From: Methanolinea sp.
GTDB lineage: Archaea; Halobacteriota; Methanomicrobia; Methanomicrobiales; Methanospirillaceae
Length of the DNA stretch: 36,248 nucleotides
NCBI GenBank assembly: GCA_018263335.1
Contig: JADFCY010000002.1
Location: forward strand, 1 to 36,248
Reading direction: 5' to 3'
This document shows positions 14,407 to 21,637 of the stretch, piece by piece (the first letter of the stretch is position 1; each line of letters starts with the position of its first letter). Position numbers and translations under genes: made by a program. A model generated the notes under the pieces. It ran no database searches. It saw nothing but the letters and a program-made list of their open reading frames with translations, and was not told the DNA's origin.

Positions 14407-15033
14407 TTATCCAGCCCTTTTGCTGGCGATCTTCCCGGACAGCAACAGAACAACGACCCCCGCTGCTCCCACCATGCCAAGGATGAACACGTCCTCAATA
14501 CTCTTGATATGCTGGGCAACGAAGATCACGAACGCCGCGGCGATCACAAAACCGATCGTGGTGAAGACCGCCGAAAGCCACCGGTTCCAGCCGAGTATCC
14601 ATGCAATGATGGGTGTCCCATAGAGACCAATTCCTGGTATCCAGGCAATAAGGGTGCACGAGACAGCCCCGTACTTCCGGATGGCGGGGTATTTCTCCAT
14701 CTTCTTTCCAACCTTCGCAATCCAGCGTGAGACCCGCTCTGACGTGAGTGCCAGGCTCTCGCACACTTCAAGTATTGCAAGGACTACGCCAAACGAGAAC
14801 GATGCCATGAGGGAGAGTATTGTTGCGGGAGAGAGGCCCAGTGGCCCTCCAAGCGGTGGTGCGGCCGCCTGGAGGATGAACGTGGAGGCAAGAAAACTGA
14901 GGATATGTGCTGCTGGTATATTAAGCACCATGCCCATCATGACCGGGACTGCGATCACGAAGAGAAAGAAGAAGATCAGCGCCTTAGAGAGTTCTTTTAG
15001 GACTTTGAGTGTCGAAAGGAACCTGGCGCGCAT
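14407..15033 (-). CDS. Small multidrug export family membrane protein (PF06695-like)
   Basis: The 208-aa protein has about five membrane helices and the family signature: a charged cytoplasmic stretch (KVGKKMEKYPAIRKYGAVSC) followed by a Pro/Gly hairpin (IAWIPGIGLYGTPIIAWILG). This fits the COG2426/PF06695 putative small multidrug export family, whose transport role is not demonstrated. A second member of the family is truncated at the end of the window (35708-36248). The ATG at 15033 has GGTGAT upstream. The adjacent minus-strand gene ends 147 nt upstream, with a stem-loop between. Confidence 0.78.
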   Translation of the reverse strand: MRARFLSTLKVLKELSKALIFFFLFVIAVPVMMGMVLNIPAAHILSFLASTFILQAAAPPLGGPLGLSPATILSLMASFSFGVVLAILEVCESLALTSERVSRWIAKVGKKMEKYPAIRKYGAVSCTLIAWIPGIGLYGTPIIAWILGWNRWLSAVFTTIGFVIAAAFVIFVAQHIKSIEDVFILGMVGAAGVVVLLLSGKIASKRAG

Positions 15034-15125
15034 ACTCAGACATCACCGGGAGCACTGTTATCTCTTTTCATGATCTGTTGCAGGGGCTTTTGGTCTTTCT
15101 ATTCCATGATGGAAAGGTTGCATCA

Positions 15126-15163
15126 ACCGGGCAGGTATGTCCCATTCCCCTCCAATGCCCGGT
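15126..15163. repeat. Intergenic stem-loop
   Basis: ACCGGGCA (15126-15133) and TGCCCGGT (15156-15163) form a perfect 8-bp inverted repeat around a 22-nt loop. It lies between two minus-strand membrane-protein genes and may act as a terminator or leader structure. No T-run follows on the minus strand, so the role is open. Confidence 0.4.
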
Positions 15164-15179
15164 ACCCTTTCTCCGGGGT

Positions 15180-16085
15180 TTAGGGATCCTTTCGCACCGC
15201 ACGCATCTTCTCCCGCAATCTCCATCCGCTTGATGCAAGGGCGATCCCAAGCAGGAATACCAGTATGCCGAAGGTCTCCATCAGCATTTCAAGCATCGTA
15301 TCAGGCACGATCAGTATGCCCGCTGCCAGAACAAATGAGAAGACTCCAATACCCAGCCTGCGGAAGAAACCTTCAGGCACTCTTCTTCTTCCTCGGGCCA
15401 CCCGGGAGAACGACATATAGGCACTCCCGAATGCCCATGACGCAAGAATCAGCAGGAGCAGTTGGATCCACACCTCCAGGTCGATGTCAAATGTCAAGAT
15501 GCCAAGGACCACGAGGGAGATCCCGATGAAAAAACTCCCCGGAGAGACCAGGGCACGCTCGGACAGGCTGATACCTCTCCTGGCAATGACCACCCCGAGC
15601 GCGATGATTCCCACCGGGAACAGCAGAGGGACGATTCCGCCGAGACTGTCCATGGGGTTTCCAAAGATCCATACGCCGATGAGTCCAAGGGCGCACCCGG
15701 CCAGGAGAAGCACCTGCCAGGTTCTCCTCTGCTCTTTTAATTCCATGTCAACGTACCCTCCGGGACCACGTCTTGCAGCGGCAACCAGGGTGATGAAGGT
15801 GTCTGCGATCATCAGGAGGAGGGGGGCGTCGTCAAGGAGATGGAGGACCGGGTGTACTTTCGGGTCATAACAGTCCAGGTGAACCTTCCACTCCGCCACG
15901 GTCTCGTGTGCGTGGTAGTGGCCTTTTCGGTAGCTCGCGATGGTCCCGGGGGTAGGGATATTGATCACAGACCGCTCCCACCCTCCATCAAGCGGCTCTG
16001 TGACCGATTCTTTCGGAACGGCAACCTCCCAAATCCCTTCTTCCAAAGGACCCAGGAGATCGTCAAGTCTTGTCACGTCAGTCAC
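15180..16085 (-). CDS. Membrane protein with soluble N-terminal domain and six helices
   Basis: The 301-aa protein has a soluble N-terminal domain of about 115 residues with a His-rich segment (GHYHAHETVAEWKVHLDCYD, then VHPVLHLL), followed by about six membrane helices. The last helices have the Gly-rich hairpin look of the HdeD/DUF308 proteins, for example the gene at 13799-14368. The N-terminal part is not recognised; the clustered His, Asp and Cys could bind metal but that is speculative. The GTG start at 16085 has GGTGA just before it; GTG at 16076 is a possible alternative. Function unknown. Confidence 0.7.
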   Translation of the reverse strand: MTDVTRLDDLLGPLEEGIWEVAVPKESVTEPLDGGWERSVINIPTPGTIASYRKGHYHAHETVAEWKVHLDCYDPKVHPVLHLLDDAPLLLMIADTFITLVAAARRGPGGYVDMELKEQRRTWQVLLLAGCALGLIGVWIFGNPMDSLGGIVPLLFPVGIIALGVVIARRGISLSERALVSPGSFFIGISLVVLGILTFDIDLEVWIQLLLLILASWAFGSAYMSFSRVARGRRRVPEGFFRRLGIGVFSFVLAAGILIVPDTMLEMLMETFGILVFLLGIALASSGWRLREKMRAVRKDP

Positions 16086-16295
16086 ATCACCGTGGGATGG
16101 AGCTGTGCATCAATATTGTGAAAATGGTCCACGCGAAGGTGAATGGAACTCCCGGAATTCATGATGAGCGGGAGACGGCGTTTTTGAGTGCTCCGGGGCT
16201 TTTCATATCGTCTCCGCTTCAGAGAACGCCTCTCCCCGCAGTTCACAACCCGGGCGACCGATAGATTAAGGTAGCAGACACTTGAGTATTCATGC

Positions 16296-16805
16296 ATGAA
16301 AAAGGCCTTCGCCTGCCTCATCGCAGGGGTGCTTGTCCTGGCGCTCTGCACCTGCGGGTGCAGCATCCTGGTCCACAATGGCGAAAACCCTGGCGGGGCA
16401 GGGCACCAACCGGGTTCTGCGGCGTCTGGTGAAGTGACCGGACTTGAGGGGATGACGTGGTACCTTCTCATATTCCACACGGCATCCGGCAGATCGGCCG
16501 AGGTCCTGCCAGGGACAGAGGTCACTGCCTCCTTCGGGAGCGACGGCATGGTCGGTGGTCTTGCCGGTTGCAACAGGTACAGGGTGTCCTTTGCAGAAAG
16601 AGAGGGGAGACTTTTTATCAGGGACCTTGCCGTCACCGAACTCTATTGCGGCTCGCCTTCGGGGATCATGAGCCAGGAGGCCATGTACCTGTCGTTCCTG
16701 CAGCGGACAGCAGGATACAGGATTGAGAACGGACTTCTCACCCTCACCAATGCAGAAGGCAACCCACTTCTTACCTTCAGCCCGGGAAAGCCACACTCCT
16801 CGTGA
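16296..16805 (+). CDS. META-domain lipoprotein (HslJ-like)
   Basis: The 169-aa protein begins with a lipoprotein-type signal (MKKAFACLIAGVLVLALCTC, then GCS) with several cysteines, then a short low-complexity linker (~28-48), then a META domain (~50-160). Family marks are TWYLL at the start, GGLAGCNRYRVSF, the cysteine pair (GCN and LYCG) typical of META proteins, and MSQEAMYLSFL. In bacteria HslJ-type proteins are heat-inducible and linked to novobiocin resistance. The archaeal role is unknown; it is probably anchored outside the cell. It is convergent with hisH. The 210-nt upstream gap shows only a weak TATA-like GATAGATTA. Confidence 0.82.
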   Translation: MKKAFACLIAGVLVLALCTCGCSILVHNGENPGGAGHQPGSAASGEVTGLEGMTWYLLIFHTASGRSAEVLPGTEVTASFGSDGMVGGLAGCNRYRVSFAEREGRLFIRDLAVTELYCGSPSGIMSQEAMYLSFLQRTAGYRIENGLLTLTNAEGNPLLTFSPGKPHSS

Positions 16806-16843
16806 TGCCAAGAAGAGGGGAGGTCACATTTCTTATCCCCGAT

Positions 16844-17452
16844 TCAGACCATCGCGATGAAGTTTCGAAGCATTCTCAAGCCCGCGGCTCCGCTCTTCTC
16901 TGGATGGAACTGCACCCCATAGACGCGGTCCTGGTTCCATATTGCGGATGAGAACGGGCAGATATACTCAGTCCCTGCAAGGGTGTGAGCGGTATCGGTA
17001 TCGGCGTAATACGAGTGGACGAAATACATGTATTCACCGGATGGTATGCCCTCAAAAAGCGGGTGTCCTGCCACTGGAAGGGTGAGCGTGTTCCACCCCA
17101 TGTGGGGAACCTTGTACCCCTCCCTCCTCGGAAACCTCCGCACCACCCCCGGGACCAGACCAAGACCACGGTGAACGCCGTGCTCCTCGCTCCAATCCAT
17201 CAGCATCTGCATTCCGAGGCATATGCCGAGAACGGGGACCGATGACGAACTGGCAATAAGGACCCTCTGCAGCGCTCCCAGTTGCTGCATCCCGTCCCTG
17301 AATGCACCCACCCCGGGGAGCACGATGCCCTCTGCGGATGATATCTCCTCTATGTCAGAAGAGATGAGAGGTCTTCCTCCCGACTTCTCGATCCCCCGCC
17401 TCACAGAACGCAAATTCCCAAGCCCATAATCAACAATTATAATCTTCTTCAC
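16844..17452 (-). CDS. hisH: Imidazole glycerol phosphate synthase, glutamine amidotransferase subunit
   Basis: This 202-aa class I glutamine amidotransferase supplies ammonia to HisF for the fifth step of histidine synthesis, which makes imidazole glycerol phosphate and AICAR. The catalytic triad is visible: C78 in LGICLGMQ, H183 and E185 in VQFHPEKSG. The N-terminal VDYGLGNLRSVRRGIEK and the PHMGWN loop are typical of HisH. The GTG at 17452 has GGGGTG upstream, and the gene overlaps the preceding PUA-PAPS-reductase gene by 23 nt, so the two are co-transcribed. No hisF is present in the window. Confidence 0.95.
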   Translation of the reverse strand: MKKIIIVDYGLGNLRSVRRGIEKSGGRPLISSDIEEISSAEGIVLPGVGAFRDGMQQLGALQRVLIASSSSVPVLGICLGMQMLMDWSEEHGVHRGLGLVPGVVRRFPRREGYKVPHMGWNTLTLPVAGHPLFEGIPSGEYMYFVHSYYADTDTAHTLAGTEYICPFSSAIWNQDRVYGVQFHPEKSGAAGLRMLRNFIAMV

Positions 17453-18839
17453 CAGGCACCCCCTTGATTCTCCAGCGGGCCTCTCCTGTCCATGAATCGG
17501 GGAGACCTTTCTCTCTCTGCCAGTCTTCCAGCCGGGCTCTCCACTCTTGCCAGAGAGCAGGGTGGCTCACTTCTATCTGCCGGAGGACTGCGATGTCGCT
17601 CGACGGGCACATGAAGCACCCGATCCGGTCTAGCCCCGTCTCATACAGCGGGTTGTAGGGTGCATTCTCCCTGAAGAGGTAGAGCCAGACCTGCAGTGCG
17701 GTCCAGTGGTGAATGGGCGCCGCAGAGAGCTGGCGTTTCAGGTGCGGGTTTCGCCAGACCCTCTTACTCGCCATCCGCCGATTCGACTCGTACTTTCTCT
17801 GGCCGATGAATGAGAGGCATTCGCCCCATTTCTCCCTGATCGCATCCTCCACCGGTCCAAGCTTTGCGGCACGGCAACACCACCTGAAATCGACTGCTGG
17901 AGGCCCATTTGTCTCAAATACCTTCCAGAATGCCTCCTTTCCACATGCCCGCACGATAGGGGCATCGAACGTGCGGGAGACCTCTTCGACATTTCGGCAC
18001 GTCTCGGGGAACTCAAGCCCCGTATCTGCAAAGAGGATAGGGACGAGCCCGAGCGCTTTCCTCGCGAGAAGGAGGGTTGCAAGGCTGTCCTTGCCACCCG
18101 AATACGACACGTTCACCGGCAGGGCGTTTCTGGCCGCGACATCCCTGATAAACGAGACTGCCTCTGCCTCGCGTTCTTCGAGAACACCTTCACAGGACCT
18201 CACCGCATCGTCCCATGTCGCCTCCCCCCTGGTGCAGATCGAGGGGAAGTTGCGCCTCGTCCGGACAACCGGGCCCCGCTCCATCCGTTCGGCATCGCGA
18301 GCGTCAACCTTGGCCCGTCCGACCGCGACAACATTCCCCTGTTCGTCGAGGACGAACACCTCGTCCCCACGGGTTACCGACGGCTCGATCTCCACGAGCC
18401 CGGGCGCGAGCACGCTTGCCCCTTCCCCCTGTATTGACGGAACAGCCCCATTGTCCACCACGACATATTTCCTCCGGGGAGAGAGGAAGACTGATGCCTG
18501 GGGGCGGGGGATCGCCTCCCACCTCGACTCGTCGGGGATGTACTTTATCGACCCTGCCACGCCCCCTCCGACGATTATCTCTTCCATCCGATCGGGATCG
18601 GGTACCTTGTTCAGGAGCGCGAGGTGCCCGGGGGGAATGAGTGGTTCGCCGAAGTGTTCCGAGTATATCCTGTTTACCAGCGAGACATCTGCGGGAAAGG
18701 CGGGTCTTGCGTCTCCCGGTGGGGTAAGTGTGACCTCTCTTGACCGTGAGCCGCATGACGAGCAGACCCTTGCAAGTGCGGGGGTGTGGCAGGTATCACA
18801 CCACCAGAGCATGCCCCTGCGGGGGGAAGGTGGGCGCAT
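17430..18839 (-). CDS. Zinc ribbon-PUA-PAPS-reductase-like fusion protein
   Basis: The 469-aa protein has three parts. Residues 14-29 form a zinc ribbon (C14, C17, C26, C29). Residues ~115-190 resemble a PUA RNA-binding domain (YVVVDNGAVPSI...GDEVFVLDEQGNVVAVGRAK). Residues ~235-440 are a PAPS-reductase/ATP-pyrophosphatase domain with the PP-loop SYSGGKDS (245-252), ADTGLEFPET, C321-C322 and the later C408/C411 pair, which could hold an Fe-S cluster. This architecture is known in methanogens and suggests sulfur or thiol transfer to RNA rather than sulfate assimilation, but this is not proven. A TATA-like ATTTATGGA about 29 nt before the ATG at 18839 supports that start. Confidence 0.85.
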   Translation of the reverse strand: MRPPSPRRGMLWWCDTCHTPALARVCSSCGSRSREVTLTPPGDARPAFPADVSLVNRIYSEHFGEPLIPPGHLALLNKVPDPDRMEEIIVGGGVAGSIKYIPDESRWEAIPRPQASVFLSPRRKYVVVDNGAVPSIQGEGASVLAPGLVEIEPSVTRGDEVFVLDEQGNVVAVGRAKVDARDAERMERGPVVRTRRNFPSICTRGEATWDDAVRSCEGVLEEREAEAVSFIRDVAARNALPVNVSYSGGKDSLATLLLARKALGLVPILFADTGLEFPETCRNVEEVSRTFDAPIVRACGKEAFWKVFETNGPPAVDFRWCCRAAKLGPVEDAIREKWGECLSFIGQRKYESNRRMASKRVWRNPHLKRQLSAAPIHHWTALQVWLYLFRENAPYNPLYETGLDRIGCFMCPSSDIAVLRQIEVSHPALWQEWRARLEDWQREKGLPDSWTGEARWRIKGVPGEEDYNC

Positions 18840-18863
18840 TGGAGGTACATTTTGCAGATATAT

Positions 18864-18872
18864 CCATAAATA
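18864..18872 (-). promoter_or_regulatory. TATA box for the PUA-PAPS-reductase/hisH operon
   Basis: ATTTATGGA on the minus strand is centred about 29 nt before the ATG at 18839, consistent with a leaderless transcript. Confidence 0.4.
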
Positions 18873-18935
18873 TCCACAGGTAGCTGCCTTCCCCGTCTAA
18901 GGATACCGCGGATATGGTATGATGCCGTGTGAATG

Positions 18936-18979
18936 ATTTAAATTCGTTTTTTACTCCAAAAAATCATTTAAATCGTTTT
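18936..18979 (+). promoter_or_regulatory. Direct repeats upstream of the mbh operon, putative operator
   Basis: ATTTAAATTCGTTTT (18936-18950) and ATTTAAATCGTTTT (18966-18979) are near-identical direct repeats spaced 30 bp apart, about three helical turns, so both face the same side of the DNA. They lie about 20 bp before the TATA-like box at 19000, a usual place for an archaeal activator site. The 330-nt gap 18840-19169 contains no gene. Confidence 0.4.
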
Positions 18980-18999
18980 GAAAATTTCATGAGACAACA

Positions 19000-19008
19000 T
19001 TATTTATC
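19000..19008 (+). promoter_or_regulatory. TATA box of the mbh operon
   Basis: TTATTTATC is the best TATA-like box ahead of mbhA. Transcription would start near 19028, giving a leader of about 140 nt that holds two AATTGATC direct repeats (19024-19031, 19038-19045) and the GGAGGT ribosome binding site of mbhA. Confidence 0.4.
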
Positions 19009-19169
19009 TTTCTTGATTTACATAATTGATCATGATAAATTGATCCCACCGGAAGAGTGACCGGATCTCCTCATCCCGGTTACTGTTTCCCAAAAATCAG
19101 GCATCCTGTGATACCCATGATGATTGGTGCATGTTTAGAATACCGGGGCAATGCCCGCAGGAGGTCTTG

Positions 19170-19697
19170 ATGATACCGTTCCTGCTCACGTTTCTCCTTG
19201 CTCTCCTGCTGTACCTTATCCTGACAGCCGGTAGCGGGAGCCTCCTGCTCTGGTCCCCCCAGGAACTGGTGGCAGGGATCGTGCTCTCACTCCTTGCCGC
19301 TGCGGTTGCAAAGAACCTCCTCTGCCGGTCGCACAACTTCCGGATGGCAAATCCACTCCGGCTGATCCTCATCCCCATATATATCCTCGGCCCGTTCCTG
19401 GTGGAGGTGACCCTGGCCAATCTCGACGTGGCATACCGGGTGATCACGGGGAAGATCCGCCCCGGCATCATCAGGGTGCATTCAGGGTTAAAGACCGATC
19501 TCGGTATCTTCATGCTCGCAAACTCAATCACCCTCACACCGGGGACGATCACGGTCGACATCGATGAAGAGAGCCACGACCTCTTTGTCCACAATATCAA
19601 TGTCCCTGAAGGGTGGGAAGCGAAAACCGAGGTCAAAGACAGCGAGCTCTTCTCCCTCGCTGACATCCCTGGCTGGATACGGAGGATTGCGGAATGA
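19170..19697 (+). CDS. mbhA: Mbh hydrogenase subunit A, MrpE-like antiporter subunit
   Basis: The 175-aa protein is a MnhE/MrpE-family membrane subunit: membrane helices in the first ~90 residues, then a soluble tail with the family pattern ANSITLTPGTITVDIDEE and HDLFVHNINVP. In Mbh-type complexes it belongs to the Na+/H+ antiporter module. The ATG at 19170 has a GGAGGT ribosome binding site (19158-19163); a longer frame from 19131 is not needed. It is the first of 14 genes whose order matches mbhA-N of Pyrococcus. It overlaps the next gene by 4 nt. Confidence 0.9.
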   Translation: MIPFLLTFLLALLLYLILTAGSGSLLLWSPQELVAGIVLSLLAAAVAKNLLCRSHNFRMANPLRLILIPIYILGPFLVEVTLANLDVAYRVITGKIRPGIIRVHSGLKTDLGIFMLANSITLTPGTITVDIDEESHDLFVHNINVPEGWEAKTEVKDSELFSLADIPGWIRRIAE

Positions 19698-19951
19698 TCG
19701 ACCCGTGGTATGTTGCCGCATTCCTCCTGGTCATCCTTGTCTGCCTCGCACTTGTGAGGCTGTTCCTTGGACCGACACCCGCAGACCGGGCGGTCGCGGT
19801 TGACACCGTCAACACCCTCTCGGTGGCCGTGTTGATCCTCCTTGGGGTGGCCTACCAGCAGATCATCTTCATCGACGTGGCAATTGTCTATGCTGTTCTC
19901 TCGTTTGTCAGCACGCTCTATATCGCGAAGTACCTGGGAGGGGAACTGTGA
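19694..19951 (+). CDS. mbhB: Mbh hydrogenase subunit B, MrpF-like
   Basis: The 85-aa protein has three membrane helices and the MrpF/MnhF signature LFLGPTPADRAVAVDTVNTL. In the complex it sits in the antiporter module beside subunits A and C. It overlaps both neighbours by 4 nt (ATGA junctions), so translation is coupled. The length is normal for the family. Confidence 0.9.
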   Translation: MIDPWYVAAFLLVILVCLALVRLFLGPTPADRAVAVDTVNTLSVAVLILLGVAYQQIIFIDVAIVYAVLSFVSTLYIAKYLGGEL

Positions 19952-20304
19952 TCGCAGATATCCTGGTCCTGGCATGCCTCTCTGTAGGGATCCTCTTCAA
20001 TACCCTGGGAATCGTGGGACTTCTCCGCTTCCCTGATGTATATACACGGATGCATGCCACGACAAAGATGACCACGTTCGGGTCAATGTTCACGGCTCTT
20101 GCGGTGATAATATTCGGGGCCGTGCAGTTCATTTCGACTGCTGACAGCCAGTACATGACGCTCTCCCTCCATACCCTTATCGCAGCGCTGGCGCTCGCGC
20201 TCACAAACGCAGTGGGATCCCATGCAATCGCACGGGGAGCCCACCGATCCGGGATAAAGCCTTCACCGGCAGTCGTTGACAGGCTCGAGGAGTGGTCACC
20301 ATGA
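19948..20304 (+). CDS. mbhC: Mbh hydrogenase subunit C, MrpG-like
   Basis: The 118-aa protein is a PhaG/MnhG/MrpG family member with three membrane helices and the typical LLRFPDVYTRMHATTKMTTFG segment around residues 28-48 (key residues RFPD, RMHA). It completes the small E-F-G part of the antiporter module. The C-terminus is a short charged tail. It overlaps the next gene by 4 nt (ATGA at 20301-20304). Confidence 0.9.
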   Translation: MIADILVLACLSVGILFNTLGIVGLLRFPDVYTRMHATTKMTTFGSMFTALAVIIFGAVQFISTADSQYMTLSLHTLIAALALALTNAVGSHAIARGAHRSGIKPSPAVVDRLEEWSP

Positions 20305-20555
20305 TCGAAGTGGCAATTCACACCCTGGTCATTGCCGGGCTGATCGCATCCGCCCTGATGGTATTTTACTTCCGCGACCTCCTTGCGGCGACGCTGGCCG
20401 CAGGGTTCTTCAGCTTTCTCATCTCGGTAGAGTTCTACATTTTGCAGGCACCGGACGTGGCGATCTCGCAGGCCGCAATCGGGGCAGGGCTCACCACGGC
20501 GATCTTCATCATCGCCATCCGGGCAACTTCAAGGTACGAGGGGGGCCAGCCATGA
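20301..20555 (+). CDS. mbhD: Mbh hydrogenase subunit D (DUF4040, MrpA C-terminal-like)
   Basis: The 84-aa protein has three membrane helices and the DUF4040 pattern (FRDLLAATLAAGFFSFLISV, then APDVAISQAAIGAGLTTAIF) that corresponds to part of the C-terminal region of MrpA. The ATG at 20301 gives an ATGA overlap with mbhC and is preferred to an upstream GTG at 20292. It overlaps mbhE by 4 nt. Confidence 0.88.
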   Translation: MIEVAIHTLVIAGLIASALMVFYFRDLLAATLAAGFFSFLISVEFYILQAPDVAISQAAIGAGLTTAIFIIAIRATSRYEGGQP

Positions 20556-20836
20556 AGAGGGGGCTGTCCGCAGTCATTTTCATCGTCCTTGCCGCAGGTC
20601 TCTGCGCCATCCCGGCATTCCTCACATTCGGAGAACCCGCAGAGTCCGGCATGGACCAGTACTTCATCGGGAATGGGCAGGCACAGGCTGCCACAAACAA
20701 CATCGTCACCTCTGTCGTCTTTGACTACAGGGGCTTTGATACCCTTGGCGAGTCGGTCATTCTCTTTGCCGCGGTCATCGGCGTCGGACTGATGTTCAGA
20801 TCGATGCGGGAGGAGGAAGAGCATGAGGATGAGTAA
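20552..20836 (+). CDS. mbhE: Mbh hydrogenase subunit E (MrpA/MrpB C-terminal-like)
   Basis: The 94-aa protein has an N-terminal hydrophobic helix (AVIFIVLAAGLCAIPAFL), a loop with the conserved NIVTSVVFDYRGFDTLGE, and a second helix (SVILFAAVIGVGLMF), ending in an acidic tail (EEEEHEDE). VFDYRGFDTLGE is the hallmark of MbhE-type subunits, equivalent to the end of MrpA. The ATG at 20552 gives a 4-nt overlap with mbhD; a longer frame upstream is a shadow. It overlaps mbhF by 14 nt. Confidence 0.88.
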   Translation: MKRGLSAVIFIVLAAGLCAIPAFLTFGEPAESGMDQYFIGNGQAQAATNNIVTSVVFDYRGFDTLGESVILFAAVIGVGLMFRSMREEEEHEDE

Positions 20837-21290
20837 GATCGTGCGGACGGGGGCCAACCTCCTCTATCCCTTCGTCCTCATATTCGGCCTCTACGTGATC
20901 ATGCACGGGCACCTCACCCCCGGCGGAGGTTTCCAGGGAGGGGCAGTGGTTGCGACCGGGGTGGCGCTCGTCATCGTCGCATACTCCTTCGAGGAGGTGA
21001 CTTCAATGATAAAGAAAGTGGGGATGAAAGCCAGGGAGTCGATCGGACTCCTCCTCTTCATCGGCGCAGGGGTTGCCGCGCTGGCCGCAGGCGCCCCGTT
21101 CTTCTCAAACATCCTTGCCAACAGCGGCCTCCTCTTCGGGCAGACCGTCCCTGCCGGTCCGAATCCCGGCGACCTGAACACCGCGGGAGTGATTCCCATC
21201 ATGAACGTCGCGGTGGGAATCGAGGTGTGGGGAGGCCTTGCCATCATCGTCCTTTACATGCTCTCAAGTATTCCAGAGGAGGGGTCCTGA
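20823..21290 (+). CDS. mbhF: Mbh hydrogenase subunit F, MrpB/MnhB-like
   Basis: The 155-aa protein is a MnhB/MrpB-domain subunit with four membrane helices and the signature HGHLTPGGGFQGGAVVATGV. It belongs to the antiporter module. The ATG at 20823 follows a GGGAGGAGGAAGA ribosome binding site located within the end of mbhE; ATG at 20829 is a close alternative. It is followed after 2 nt by mbhG. Confidence 0.9.
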   Translation: MRMSKIVRTGANLLYPFVLIFGLYVIMHGHLTPGGGFQGGAVVATGVALVIVAYSFEEVTSMIKKVGMKARESIGLLLFIGAGVAALAAGAPFFSNILANSGLLFGQTVPAGPNPGDLNTAGVIPIMNVAVGIEVWGGLAIIVLYMLSSIPEEGS

Positions 21291-21292
21291 CC

Positions 21293-21637
21293 ATGTTCTG
21301 GAACCTCCCGCTCATCGCGGTGGTCGCACTGATCCTCATTGCACTTGCAATTATCGTCTTCAAGAAGAACCTGATCAAGGTGTTCCTCGGGATCGTAATC
21401 CTGGAGTCCGCGGTAAACCTCTTTTTGATTACCCTCGGGTACCGGGAGGGCGGTATTGCACCGATCTACACAAACGCACCCCAGGCAACAATGGTGCTTC
21501 CCACGCCACAGGCACTCACCCTCACCTCTATCGTGATCGGGGTGGCGACGAGCGCCCTCCTCCTCTCGTTTGCAATCGTTATCTGGAAGAAGTACGGGAG
21601 CATCGACATCGACAGGATCAGGAGGCTCAGGGAATGA
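21293..21637 (+). CDS. mbhG: Mbh hydrogenase subunit G, MrpC/NuoK-like
   Basis: The 114-aa protein has three membrane helices and belongs to the MrpC/NuoK family; the second helix carries the conserved glutamate (LGIVILESAVNLFLITLG) expected on the ion path. The segment PQALTLTSIVIGVATSALLL is typical of MrpC. The ATG at 21293 begins 2 nt after mbhF; an upstream extension is a shadow. It overlaps mbhH by 4 nt. Confidence 0.9.
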   Translation: MFWNLPLIAVVALILIALAIIVFKKNLIKVFLGIVILESAVNLFLITLGYREGGIAPIYTNAPQATMVLPTPQALTLTSIVIGVATSALLLSFAIVIWKKYGSIDIDRIRRLRE

